Assembly (NCBI GenBank): GCA_963812775.1 | Contig: CAWEWH010000005.1 | Span: 186,001 to 250,000 of the forward strand | Source of the DNA: CAWEWH01 sp963812775 | GTDB taxonomy: Bacteria > Pseudomonadota > Alphaproteobacteria > Rhizobiales > Beijerinckiaceae | DNA length: 64,000 nucleotides | Direction of reading: 5' to 3' | In this document: positions 47,401 to 56,121 of the stretch, piece by piece | Layout: the number at the start of each line of letters is the position of its first letter | Numbering within the stretch: the first letter of the stretch is position 1 | Program-made: the position numbers and the translations under genes | Notes under the pieces: model-generated | What the model was told of the DNA's origin: nothing | Seen by the model: the letters and a program-made list of their open reading frames with translations, nothing else | Database searches by the model: none

Positions 47401-47721
47401 CTACGGCCTGATCGACCCGGTGGCGCGATCGTCGACGGGACTCTTCCGGGCGACGGCTGGATCGTCGCTCGGCGCCGGAGCGCGTGGCTTCAGGCCGGGC
47501 GCGGGCACGATCGGCGCCTCTCGAAGTCCTTGCTCGTCGGGCACGGCGCGTCGATAGGTCGCCGCCGCCACGCAAGGGGCGAACAGCATCTCGACGCTTC
47601 GCGGGCTCGGAGGCGGGCAACGCTCCGCCGAACTGGTCTGGGCGAGGGCGAGAACGGCCGCTGCCACACTGACGCCCAACATCATGCCGGCGGTCGCGAC
47701 GCTTCCTGCGGGAACGGGCAT
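47401..47721 (-). CDS. small membrane or exported protein of unknown function
   Basis: 106 residues from the ATG at 47721, chosen because GGAGG lies seven bases upstream. The N-terminus has a hydrophobic segment (VATAGMMLGVSVAAAVLALAQT) that could be a signal peptide or anchor. The remainder is Pro/Ala/Arg-rich with two cysteines (RCPPPSPRS, FAPCVAA) and no recognisable domain. It stands alone between the BrnA-like gene and the alpha/beta hydrolase. Confidence 0.6.
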   Translation of the reverse strand: MPVPAGSVATAGMMLGVSVAAAVLALAQTSSAERCPPPSPRSVEMLFAPCVAAATYRRAVPDEQGLREAPIVPAPGLKPRAPAPSDDPAVARKSPVDDRATGSIRP

Positions 47722-47793
47722 TTGCAGCCTCCACACACGCGGACGTGGAGACAACGCGGTGCGGGCGGGAGAGTTTCGTCTGGCTGTTCAGGC

Positions 47794-48864
47794 CTACTCC
47801 CGCAGCCAGGCGAGCATGGCGGCATTCATCTCGCGCGGATAGCAATGGCTGAGATCGGCGAGTTCCCGATAGGTGACGCGCGCGCCTGCCGCCGACAGCA
47901 CCTGCGCGGCCTGCCGCGCCACATCGACCGGGAACATCCAATCGAGCGCCCCGTGCACGAGGAAGATGGGCAGCCCACGCAGGCGCTCCTGGTCCGCCAT
48001 CTCGGCGATCATCGGATGGAACGCGGCGGCGACCGGCGCCAGATGCGTGAACGGCGACGGCTCGACGAGTCCGCTGACGTAGCAGAACGTGCCGCCGTCG
48101 CTCATGCCCGTCATCAGGATGCGCTTGTCGTCCACGTTCCAGCGCCCGCGCACGAAATCGATGATGCGCGCCAAGTTCGGCGTGTCGGCATCGTCCCCCA
48201 TCAGCGCCCAGGTGTCGCCCACCGCGGTCGGACTGACGAGGATGGCGCCGTGGCTGCGCGCCTCCGGCAGCCACGTCCACAGGAAGGAGCGGCCGTTGCC
48301 GCTGCCGCCGTGCAGCGCCACGACGAGCGGCCAGCTTTGGTCGGGCGTGTAATACTCCGGAACATAGAGCGAGAAGCCGCCGCGGCTGCCCGGCTCGTTG
48401 CCGGCATGCAGGATGCCTGCATCGTCGCGGCTCCGCGGCGCGGCGAGCCGTTTCTGGAGGTCGGAATCATCGCGCAGCCCCGGGTCGGTGAAGAAGTGGC
48501 TGACCGGCGGCAGCACGGCGGCGAGCGGGTAGAGCGCCTCGTGGGCGCGGGGTGCGTGGCGCAGCGCCCGGTAGGCGTCACGCACGTCGCCGACGCGTTC
48601 TCGGCCGGCGCGCAGTCCCTCGAATGCGGCAAGAGTGGCGGCGCCCGCCGTGTCTAGCCGCTCGCGCAGGCCCGTCATCTCGGCGGGCCAGCCCGCGAGC
48701 CGCGGCAGCGCCGCGCGGAGCGGCTCCTCCGGCGTGCCGACGGCTTCCATCACCGCGTCAAGGTCCATCGGATTCAAGAAGCGGGCGACGAAGCGCAGCG
48801 CCTCGAGGCATTGCAGCAAAGGCGGAACCAGGGCCACGAGGTCGTCCAGCGTGGCGTCGTCCAT
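47794..48864 (-). CDS. alpha/beta hydrolase (esterase/PHB-depolymerase-like)
   Basis: 356 residues from the ATG at 48864; the longer reading starts inside a REP repeat. N-terminal helical extension (about 150 residues) precedes the hydrolase core: PLVVALHGGSGNGRSFLWTW with the oxyanion loop, the nucleophile in ILMTGMSDGGTFCY, aspartate in LPIFLVHGALDWMFPVDVARQ, and histidine in LADLSHCYPREMN. It probably cleaves esters in the cytosol; the substrate is unknown. The fumarylacetoacetase-family gene lies upstream on the same strand. Confidence 0.86.
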   Translation of the reverse strand: MDDATLDDLVALVPPLLQCLEALRFVARFLNPMDLDAVMEAVGTPEEPLRAALPRLAGWPAEMTGLRERLDTAGAATLAAFEGLRAGRERVGDVRDAYRALRHAPRAHEALYPLAAVLPPVSHFFTDPGLRDDSDLQKRLAAPRSRDDAGILHAGNEPGSRGGFSLYVPEYYTPDQSWPLVVALHGGSGNGRSFLWTWLPEARSHGAILVSPTAVGDTWALMGDDADTPNLARIIDFVRGRWNVDDKRILMTGMSDGGTFCYVSGLVEPSPFTHLAPVAAAFHPMIAEMADQERLRGLPIFLVHGALDWMFPVDVARQAAQVLSAAGARVTYRELADLSHCYPREMNAAMLAWLRE

Positions 48865-48890
48865 TGTGTCCCTCGGCTCATTGCTGTGAC

Positions 48891-49046
48891 GCATGATCTC
48901 ATCCGAAAACCGCGTACACTTTTCGGGATCATGCATCATGATCTGCGCATGATCTTATCCGAAAACCGCGTACACTTTTCGGGATCATGCATCATGATCT
49001 GCGCATGATCTTATCCGAAAACCGCGTACACTTTTCGGGATCATGC
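48891..49046 (+). repeat. three tandem REP-like repeats with a 56-bp period
   Basis: Copies start at 48891, 48947 and 49003. Each has the 44-bp core (TCCGAAAACCGCGTACACT) followed by a 12-base link. They lie between two genes on the same strand; all copies point the same way and the third ends at the stop codon of the fumarylacetoacetase-family gene. Confidence 0.85.
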
Positions 49047-49047
49047 T

Positions 49048-49836
49048 CTAGCGGGCTGGCTCGGCCACGAACTTGTTGCGCAGCGTGCCGATGCCGGTGA
49101 TGTCGACCTCCACGATGTCACCGGCTTTCAGGTCCGGCGAGCTGCCGTCGGTTCCCATCCAGATCACATCGCCCGGCCAGAGAGTAAAGTACTTGGTCAT
49201 CTCGGCGATGAATTGCGGGATGCTGAACAGCATGTCGTTGGTGCGGAAGCGGTTGCTGACCGCGCCATTGAGGCGCACCGTCGTTTCCATGGCGTCGAGC
49301 TCTGCGTCCGTCTCGATCCATGGGCCCATCGGCTTGAACGTGTCGGCATTCTTGGCGCGCCACAAGCCGCGGTCCATCCGCTGCCAGCTGCGCTCGCTCA
49401 CGTCGTTGCCGATCGTGTAGCCGAAGACGCATGACATGGCGTCGGCTTCCGAGAGATGCTTGGCCTTCCTGCCGATGACCGCCACGAGCTCGCCTTCGTA
49501 ATGGATCTTGCCGGTCGCATTGGCCGGGATGACCACGTCCTCATCGTGAGCGATGAGCGCGTTCTGGGCGCGATAACCAATCTCGGGGCGGTCGGGCGCC
49601 TTCGGCACCTCGCCGCGCGCATTCGCGGCTTCGGTCAGGTGCTTCACGTAGTTGAGGCCGGCGCAATAGAAAGTGCGGGGCATGACCGGCACCTCGATCT
49701 TCACGTCAGCGAGCTTGTGGCGCGACGCGGTGCGCTGCCAATCGCCGAACGGCTCGCCGCTCACCTCGATGATATTGTCGCCCTCGACAAGGCCCCATGG
49801 CGTCCGGCCCCGGCTGGAGAATTTGACGAAGCGCAT
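49048..49836 (-). CDS. fumarylacetoacetate hydrolase family protein
   Basis: 262 residues. Family landmarks are FYCAGLNYVKHLTEAANARG, IHYEGELVAVIGRKAKHLSEADAMSCVFGYTIGNDVSERSWQ with the metal-binding acidic residues, NADTFKPMGPWIE, and the C-terminal PGDVIWMGTDGSSPDLKAGDIVEVDITGIGTLRN. It cleaves carbon-carbon bonds of acylpyruvate-type intermediates in aromatic or keto-acid catabolism. It is followed within 60 bases by the NtaA-like monooxygenase upstream on the same strand, so both probably act in one pathway. Confidence 0.92.
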   Translation of the reverse strand: MRFVKFSSRGRTPWGLVEGDNIIEVSGEPFGDWQRTASRHKLADVKIEVPVMPRTFYCAGLNYVKHLTEAANARGEVPKAPDRPEIGYRAQNALIAHDEDVVIPANATGKIHYEGELVAVIGRKAKHLSEADAMSCVFGYTIGNDVSERSWQRMDRGLWRAKNADTFKPMGPWIETDAELDAMETTVRLNGAVSNRFRTNDMLFSIPQFIAEMTKYFTLWPGDVIWMGTDGSSPDLKAGDIVEVDITGIGTLRNKFVAEPAR

Positions 49837-49857
49837 CGTCGGCCCCTTCTGCTCGCC

Positions 49858-51225
49858 CTATTCCGCCGCCGCCCGCGTCGGCACCTTCCAGGCGCCGGCC
49901 GGCGGTTTCGGCAGGCCGAGATTCTCGCGCAAGGTCGCGCCGGTATAGTCCTTGCGAAACAGGCCGCGCCGCTGCAGCTCCGGCACGACGTGCTTGACAA
50001 AATCCGCATAGGCGCCGGGCACGTAGGTGGCCGCGATCACGAAGCCGTCGCAACCGCGCGCCGCGAACACCTCTTCCATGGCGTCGGCGATCTCCTTGGG
50101 GCCACCGACGGTGGCGCCCTGGGTCTGGCCGCGGCCGCTGAAGACGATGAAGTCGCGCGGCGTGGGGTTGGGCTTGCCGCTCAGTTTCAGCACCCCGTCG
50201 CGGATGCCGAGTATGCCCTGCATGCCCTCGAGCTCCTTGGTGGTCAGCGGCTCGTCCATGCCTTTAGTGGCGAAATCGAAGTTGAGACCTTCGGACAGCA
50301 GCGACAGCGCATCGATCTCGAGCGGCAGCTTGTCGATGAACGCCATGTGGTCCTCCGCTTCTGCCTTGGTGGCGGCGGCGACCGGCGTGATGAGATTGCA
50401 GATGAACACGTGGTCGGGATTGCGCCCGAGCTTTGCAGCCTCGCCCTTGACGGCATCGTAGTTCTGCTTGGCGGTCGCCGTATTGCGGGCGTGGGTGAAA
50501 ATCACCTCCCCCCAACGTCCGGCGAAGCGCTGGCCCCGGCCGCTGGAGCCGGCCTGGATGACCACCGGATGCCCCTGCGGCGAGCGCGGCACCGTGAAGG
50601 GCCCGCGCGACTTGTAGTAGCGGCCGCGATGGTCGAGCCGCTTGACCTTGGTGGGATCGGCGTAGCGGCCCGTCTTCTTGTCGACGATGACGGCGCCGTC
50701 CTCCCACGAGTCCCAATGGCCGAGCACCACCTCCATGAACTCATCGGCGCGGTCGTAGCGCAGATCGTGCTGGAGGTGCTCCTCGTGCCCCATATTGAGG
50801 GCTTCGCCGTCGTTGACGGAGGTGACGACATTCCAGGCGCCCCGCCCGCCGGTCATCAGATCGAGGGTCGCGAAGCGGCGCGCCAGATCGAAGGGATGGA
50901 AATACGTCGTCGAGCCGGTCGACGCGAGCCCGAGCTTCGTGGTGGCCATGCCCATGGCCATCAGACACATGAGCGGATCCATCTTCACGCAACGGATGCC
51001 GTACTCGACCGTGTGGGCATGGTCGTGTCCATACATGTCCGGCATGGCGAGGCGGTCGTCGAAGAAGGCGATGTGGAATTTACCGGCCTCGAGAATGCGG
51101 CCGATCTCCTGGTAATAGTCGGCCGACATGCTGTCGTCGCGCGAGCCGGGATGCCGCCACGAGCTTGGGAGGTTCGTGCAGTTCTGTGCCTGCAGAAAGC
51201 CGACCATCACCATTTGCCGTGTCAT
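49858..51225 (-). CDS. NtaA/DmoA-type flavin-dependent monooxygenase (LLM family)
   Basis: 455 residues from the ATG at 51225 with a GAGAGG RBS. The group with nitrilotriacetate and dimethylsulfide monooxygenases is indicated by SADYYQEIGRILEAGKFHIAFFDDRLAMPD, LASTGSTTYFHPFDLARRFATLDLMTGGRGAWNVVTSVND, and HPVVIQAGSSGRGQRFAGRWGEVIFTH. It needs an FMN reductase partner, which is not seen in this window. The substrate could be an organosulfur or amino-polycarboxylate compound. It lies between the fumarylacetoacetase-like gene and the Ldh-family dehydrogenase, all on one strand. Confidence 0.92.
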   Translation of the reverse strand: MTRQMVMVGFLQAQNCTNLPSSWRHPGSRDDSMSADYYQEIGRILEAGKFHIAFFDDRLAMPDMYGHDHAHTVEYGIRCVKMDPLMCLMAMGMATTKLGLASTGSTTYFHPFDLARRFATLDLMTGGRGAWNVVTSVNDGEALNMGHEEHLQHDLRYDRADEFMEVVLGHWDSWEDGAVIVDKKTGRYADPTKVKRLDHRGRYYKSRGPFTVPRSPQGHPVVIQAGSSGRGQRFAGRWGEVIFTHARNTATAKQNYDAVKGEAAKLGRNPDHVFICNLITPVAAATKAEAEDHMAFIDKLPLEIDALSLLSEGLNFDFATKGMDEPLTTKELEGMQGILGIRDGVLKLSGKPNPTPRDFIVFSGRGQTQGATVGGPKEIADAMEEVFAARGCDGFVIAATYVPGAYADFVKHVVPELQRRGLFRKDYTGATLRENLGLPKPPAGAWKVPTRAAAE

Positions 51226-51271
51226 CGTTGCCTCTCGTGCGTCCAAGCGACGCTGAGCCGATCAATAGCCC

Positions 51272-52324
51272 TCACGCGGCATCGAACTTGGGATCGAGCC
51301 CGTACTGGCGCGCCAATTCCTCGAGCTTGTTCCAGGTTGCGTCCTCGATGTCGATGCCCGTCGCCCGGCGCTCCTGCTCGCGAATGTATTCCACCTCGCC
51401 GGGATAGAACACGCCCGGGCTGTCCTTGGCGGGCGGCGTCGCCTTGAGGTAACGGGCGAACTCGGCAACTTCTTTCTTGAACTCCTCGAGCGGCCGGAAG
51501 GCCGCGACCTTGAAGACCGCCATGAAGCAGCCGTCGTTGTGACGGCCGCTTGGCTCGACCCCGAAGCCGAGGCCGGTGAGGAGCCCGCACAAAATCTCCA
51601 CCATGGCGGCGAGGCCGCTGCCCTTATAGCCCTCGCTGCCGCCAAGCGGCAGCAGGGCGCCGCCCTTGCGGAGCGCGGTCGGATCGTCGGTGGCACTGCC
51701 GTCCTGCGCGAGGACCCATCCGGTCGGAATCTTCTGGCCGCGCGCCACCGCGACATTGATCTTGCCGGCGGCGACGGCGGATGTCGCCATGTCGAGGTAG
51801 AACGGCGCCTCGAGATCGGACGGCACCGCGATGGCGATGGGGTTGGTGCCGAGCCGCGCCTCGCGCCCGCCGAACGGAGCCACAACCTTGGGCGAGCGCC
51901 CCGAATCCGCGGTGGCCAGCCCGATCATGCCCTCCCTGACGGCCATCAGCGGATAGGCTGCGAGCCGCCCGACATGGCTTTGGCGGAAGACCGTGCAGGC
52001 CGCGACGTTCGACGTCCTGGCTTTGTCGATGGTGAGCTGCATCGCCTTGGCGTTGACGTGAAAGCCGAACCCCCAATGCCCGTCGATGACCGTCGTGGTT
52101 GCCGTCTCCTGGACGATGGACCACGGCGCGCCTGGTACGATGTGGCCAGCCTTGACACGGTCGATATAGGTCGGGATGGCAATGATCCCGTGCGAGTCGT
52201 GCCCGGCGAGATTGGCATCGACGCAGCCCTTGGCGACGGCCTTGGCTTCCTCGGCCGAGGCGCCGGCGGCGACCAGGAGCCCGATGCCCATGCGCTCGAG
52301 ACGCTCGGCGGGAACACGTGGCAT
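51272..52324 (-). CDS. Ldh family oxidoreductase (malate/L-lactate dehydrogenase type 2)
   Basis: 350 residues from the ATG at 52324. The catalytic GHDSHGI (about 41-47) is the family hallmark, followed by VDGHWGFGFHVNAKAMQLTIDKA, VARGQKIPTGWVLAQDGSATDDPTAL, and LPLGGSEGYKGSGLAAMVEILCGLLTGLGFG. Members use NAD(P) on 2-hydroxy acids or cyclic imines and are structurally unlike classical LDH. The ribosome-binding site (GGGAGGA) abuts the compound repeat at 52336. It starts the gene set that continues with the NtaA-like monooxygenase. Confidence 0.92.
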   Translation of the reverse strand: MPRVPAERLERMGIGLLVAAGASAEEAKAVAKGCVDANLAGHDSHGIIAIPTYIDRVKAGHIVPGAPWSIVQETATTTVIDGHWGFGFHVNAKAMQLTIDKARTSNVAACTVFRQSHVGRLAAYPLMAVREGMIGLATADSGRSPKVVAPFGGREARLGTNPIAIAVPSDLEAPFYLDMATSAVAAGKINVAVARGQKIPTGWVLAQDGSATDDPTALRKGGALLPLGGSEGYKGSGLAAMVEILCGLLTGLGFGVEPSGRHNDGCFMAVFKVAAFRPLEEFKKEVAEFARYLKATPPAKDSPGVFYPGEVEYIREQERRATGIDIEDATWNKLEELARQYGLDPKFDAA

Positions 52325-52335
52325 TTTTGTCCTCC

Positions 52336-52503
52336 CTCGTGTCGCGATTCCGAAATTCGCGTGATCTTGATGGAGGTCTCGTCGCGAAGTTCGGAAATCA
52401 TAAGCGACACTAGAATATGTTGATCCTAATGTGCTTTTCGAATTTGAAGTCCGCGAAGCAGCTGATCCAATCAATGTAGCGAACTTCAAATTCGGCACAC
52501 CAG
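52336..52503. repeat. compound palindromic element, B then A
   Basis: B occupies 52336-52413 and A 52426-52503 with a 12-base spacer, as at 37304. B pairs GTGTCGCGATTCCGAAATTCGC with its complement; A pairs the CTAATGTGC...GAATTTGAAG arm with CTTCAAATTCGGCACAC. The outer edges are slightly degenerate (CTCG, CCAG), suggesting an older insertion. It lies immediately upstream of the Ldh-family start codon. Confidence 0.82.
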
Positions 52504-52871
52504 CGGCGCGCCGCACCGTCGGTCTCGGTCCTTTGCCCAAGGCGGTCGCCGCCGTGGGACGACGGCCGCTTGGGGGCGAGCCACCAATTCCATGAATGCC
52601 ATGGCTTGTCTAACGCCCGACGTCCGCTAGCTGATCTCACCTCAGCACAACATCTGGCCGGCGACATCGTACGGTTTTTGCAGGATACGCGATCGCCCGG
52701 GGAAGCGACCGCCAGGAACGCCCGGCGCCCTCGGCCGCGCTCCTGTGGCTCCTTCGCCATACCGACCCTTGGCCGCACAATTTCCGCAATGTGGCCAATC
52801 TGACGACGGAATGCTGCCACACTGCAGGGCCGTGAGTTCCATATCAGCGCGTCGTCAGGGGAGGCTGCGTC
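52504..52871. other. gene-free region upstream of the TAXI gene
   Basis: About 370 bases. No ORF with a credible RBS and composition was found; the region should carry the TAXI promoter. No palindrome or box stood out after the compound element ends at 52503. Confidence 0.4.
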
Positions 52872-54108
52872 ATGAAATTTCTGAAGACCTTCGCACGGGC
52901 GATCTGCCCGATGTTGGGCTTGTTGCTTGTGGTGCCGGTCCAGGCCGCCCAGAAGGCTGGCACGACCCCGAACGGCGCCAACGCCGCCAATGCCCCGACG
53001 ACCTATGAAACAAAGAAGCGCCAGCTCAGCGACATTGCGGTGACCATCGTCACGTCGGGGATCACCTGCACCTGCGCGCGCTTTGCCGAAGATATCCGCG
53101 ATGTCGTCAACGATCTTCGGCCGGACGGGCTTCGGGTGTTGCCGGTCATGGGCGTCGGCGGACTTCAGACCCTGGACGATGTCTTGTTCCTCAAGGGCAT
53201 CGACATGGGTGTTGCCGACGAGGACAATCTGAGGCTGCTGAAGAAGCGTGATCCGCGCCTCTATGCGGATATAGAGCAAAGAATTCGGTACATTACCAAG
53301 CTCTACAACAACGAGTTTCATATTCTCGCCCGCAAGGACATCCAGAGCATCGCCGACCTGCGCGGCAAGAAGGTCAGCTTCAATCTGAAGGACAGCCAGA
53401 CGGAAGTCACCGCGGACGCGATCTTCGAAATTTTGAAGGTCCAGGTCGAGCGCGTGAACTACGACAACAATCTCGCCATCAAGAAACTGAAGGACAACGA
53501 GATCCAGGCGATGATCGTGCTTTCAGCCGCGCCGCAATCGGCCCTGGCCCGCTTGAAGAAAGAGGATGGGGTCCACCTGCTCGGCCTCGATGAAAAGAGC
53601 GCGCCTGGCCAGGACTTGAGCAATCTGTTCGAGCAATACCTGCCCGCAAGATTCAACGTCCGAGCAGTATCCCGGTCTCATCGAAAAGGGAGCGTCGGTC
53701 CCCACGATTGCCAACAAGGCCCTGCTGGTCGCCTACAACTGGGGCGAGGGCACGCCTCAGTATCGTCGCCTCGCCAAGTTCGTGGATTCCTTCTTCGATC
53801 GCATCCAGCAGTTTCACGACGATTCACGGCATCCGAAGTGGAAGGAGGTCAACCTGGCGGCCGACGTGCCGGGCTGGAACCGCTTCAAGCCGGCCTCCGA
53901 CTGGCTGGCGCGCTACAAGACGGCGATCACCTCCTCGACGCCGGACATTCAGAATGACGCCAACTTGAAGCGATTGTTCGCGCAATTTGTCGAGGACTAT
54001 GCGGCATCGACGGGCCGCAAGGTGATTACGAGCCAAGACCAGAAGGCGCTCTTGACCAAGTTTCAGGAGATGCTCGCGTCGCAAGTAACAACCAAGGCAG
54101 CGAGATAG
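52872..54108 (+). pseudogene. TAXI-family TRAP solute-binding protein, frameshifted
   Basis: About 412 residues if read through. A signal peptide (ICPMLGLLLVVPVQA) opens the protein. TAXI-type landmarks are LRVLPVMGVGGLQTLDDVLFLKGIDMGVADEDNL, YNNEFHILARKDIQSIADLRGKKVSFNLKDSQTEVTADAIFE, and IKKLKDNEIQAMIVLS. At about 53654 the frame shifts by one base and coding continues as TSEQYPGLIEKGASVPTIANKALLVAYNWGEGTP. The binding part has an odd paired cysteine TCTCARFAED. TAXI proteins bring substrates to TRAP membrane subunits, none of which are in the window. It lies before the sulfite dehydrogenase gene on the same strand. Confidence 0.82.
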
Positions 54109-54324
54109 CGCGAGCAGCGATGAACGCGCGACCGGCGCGAGGCGCGGCGTACGGCGCAACGACGGCGTAGCAAGGTTGAAGGCTTAACGACGACGCAACA
54201 TCGAGAGCGTCGTCGCGGCTATTGCGTGGTAGATGAGGGGGGCGCGAAGCTGCCTCTTGAAGAGGCTGACGACAGCCAAAAATTTGAAACAACTTTTCGT
54301 AACAAACCTCATGTGGAGAGTAGG

Positions 54325-55671
54325 ATGCGGGAGAACGACGCACGGATCCATGAGCTATTCGAGAGCGATCCGGAACGTGCCGATGCGGTAGCTTTCGGCC
54401 GCAGGACAGGTCCATCGCGGCGCGGATTTCTTGGAGGATCAGGACTGGCGGCGATGACGGCTGCCGTCGGCGGACCGATCGTGTTTGCGAATGTGATGCC
54501 CGGCGGATTGATCCCGGCGGCGCTTGCACAGGACGCAAAGAAGGACGCGCCGGCCGCGGCCCCGGCCAAGAAGCTGTTCGAGTTTCCCGGCAAGGACACG
54601 GGCCTGACATTGCTCGGCGACAAGCCGCTGGTGGCAGAAACGCCGGAGCATTTGCTCGACGACGATACGACGCCGACGGCGAAGTTCTTCGTGCGCAACA
54701 ACGGGCAAATTCCCGACGCAGCCCAGGATGCCGACGCGTGGAAGCTCACGGTCGACGGCGAGGTCAACAAGCCGCTCGACATCACGCTCGGCGAGCTGAA
54801 GCAGCGCTACAAGCCGCGCACGCTCCGCATGGTGCTTGAATGCGGCGGCAACGGCCGGTCGTTCTTCGCGCCGCAAGCGCGCGGCAATCAATGGACCAAT
54901 GGCGGCGTGGGCTGCGCCGAATGGACCGGCGTGCCGCTCGCCGACGTGTTGAAGTCGGCCGGCGTGAAGCCGAGCGCCGTCTACACCGCCAACACGGGCA
55001 TCGACCTGCATCTGTCGGGCGATCCGAAGCAGACGCCGTTGTCGCGCGGTGCGCCGATCCAGAAGGCCATGGAGCCTGAAGCGCTGCTCGTATTCGCCAT
55101 GAACGACAAGCCGCTGGAGAACATCCATGGTGGCCCGCTACGTTTGATCGTGCCGGGCATGCCCGGCTCGGTGTCGCACAAGTGGCTGTCGAAAATCACG
55201 CTGCGCGACAAGGTCCATGATGGCCAAGGCATGATGGGCGCCTCGTATCGCGTCGCCATCAAGCCGATGGTGCCGGGAGGCAAGGCGGACGACAGCAACT
55301 TCAGAATTCTCGAGGCCATGCCGGTGCGCGGCATCATCACCAACCCGATGAACGGGACGAAGCTCGCGGCCGGGACACGCGACGTCAAGTTGCGCGGCGC
55401 GGCCTGGGCCGGCGACGCGACCGTCGCTCGCGTCGATGTATCGATCAATTTCGGCACGACGTGGCAGCGCGCCGACCTCGGCAAGCCCAAGAACAAGTAC
55501 GATTGGCAGCGATGGACGGCCGCCATCAGCCTGCCGAACGACGGGTACTACGAAATCTGGGTGCGTGCGACCGACAGCCAGGGCCGCGCGCAGCCGCACG
55601 TTGCCGGCGATTGGAACCCGCAGGGTTACGGCGCCAATCCCATGCATCGCGTGGCGATCCTCGTCGGGTGA
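54325..55671 (+). CDS. sulfite dehydrogenase (molybdopterin, SorA/SorT-like), Tat-exported
   Basis: 448 residues from the ATG at 54325, with GAGAG upstream. A twin-arginine signal PSRRGFLGGSGLAAMTAA at about 33-50 marks Tat export of the folded enzyme. The Mo-ligating cysteine is in RMVLECGGNGRSFF; NQWTNGGVGCAEWTGVPLADVLKSAG and HGGPLRLIVPGMPGSVSHKWLSKITL are further sulfite-oxidase-family landmarks, and the C-terminus is the Mo-co dimerisation domain (VARVDVSINFGTTWQRADL). It oxidises sulfite to sulfate in the periplasm. The next gene encodes its likely electron acceptor. The upstream TAXI gene may supply the substrate route. Confidence 0.93.
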   Translation: MRENDARIHELFESDPERADAVAFGRRTGPSRRGFLGGSGLAAMTAAVGGPIVFANVMPGGLIPAALAQDAKKDAPAAAPAKKLFEFPGKDTGLTLLGDKPLVAETPEHLLDDDTTPTAKFFVRNNGQIPDAAQDADAWKLTVDGEVNKPLDITLGELKQRYKPRTLRMVLECGGNGRSFFAPQARGNQWTNGGVGCAEWTGVPLADVLKSAGVKPSAVYTANTGIDLHLSGDPKQTPLSRGAPIQKAMEPEALLVFAMNDKPLENIHGGPLRLIVPGMPGSVSHKWLSKITLRDKVHDGQGMMGASYRVAIKPMVPGGKADDSNFRILEAMPVRGIITNPMNGTKLAAGTRDVKLRGAAWAGDATVARVDVSINFGTTWQRADLGKPKNKYDWQRWTAAISLPNDGYYEIWVRATDSQGRAQPHVAGDWNPQGYGANPMHRVAILVG

Positions 55672-55673
55672 GG

Positions 55674-56021
55674 ATGCGGCGCACACGTCTGGCGATGCTG
55701 ATGCTCGCGCTGGCAATCGCTGCCGGCCCGGCGGACGCGCAGCTCAAGAACGAGGAGGAGGGGCCCGAGCAGTATCCCGCCGGGCCCCACCGCGACGAGG
55801 CGTTCTACTTCTGCACGGCTTGCCACAGCTTCAAGATCGTGGCGGCTCAAGGCATGTCACGGGCGCGTTGGGACGAGAGCCTCGACTGGATGGTTCTGCG
55901 CCACAGCATGCCGAAGCTCGATGGCGAGGATCGCGACAAGATCCTCGAATATCTTTCGGCTGCCTTTCCCGAAAAGACCGGTGCGCCGGGGGGATGGAAA
56001 AACCCCTTCGCGCCCCGCTAG
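55674..56021 (+). CDS. c-type cytochrome, probable electron acceptor of the sulfite dehydrogenase
   Basis: 115 residues starting two bases after the sulfite dehydrogenase stop. A signal peptide (LAMLMLALAIAAGPADA) precedes a single heme site CTACH at 47-51, and a methionine in LRHSMPKLDGEDRDKILEYLS is the likely sixth ligand. The short size and gene order match the cytochrome partners (SorB/SorU-like) of bacterial sulfite dehydrogenases. It would pass electrons to the respiratory chain. Confidence 0.88.
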   Translation: MRRTRLAMLMLALAIAAGPADAQLKNEEEGPEQYPAGPHRDEAFYFCTACHSFKIVAAQGMSRARWDESLDWMVLRHSMPKLDGEDRDKILEYLSAAFPEKTGAPGGWKNPFAPR

Positions 56022-56061
56022 CTGGGGCGCCATCCGAATTCTGGTCGAACCTGGGGATCGT

Positions 56062-56100
56062 GGATCATCCTTATCCGAAAACCGCGCGCACGTTTCGGGC
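56062..56100 (+). repeat. degenerate REP-like repeat
   Basis: GGATCATCCTTATCCGAAAA and the later GCGCGCACGTTTCGGGC keep most of the core seen at 27986, but the right end is lost. It lies between the convergent cytochrome and HlyD genes and is in the usual orientation. Confidence 0.6.
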
Positions 56101-56121
56101 GCTAGCCGCCGGCTTCGTCGG

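Noticed and set aside
48891..49046. Three tandem repeats resembling a CRISPR array
   Set aside because: The repeats are palindromic 44-mers with identical 12-base links, not variable spacers, and no cas genes are near; this is a REP-type array.
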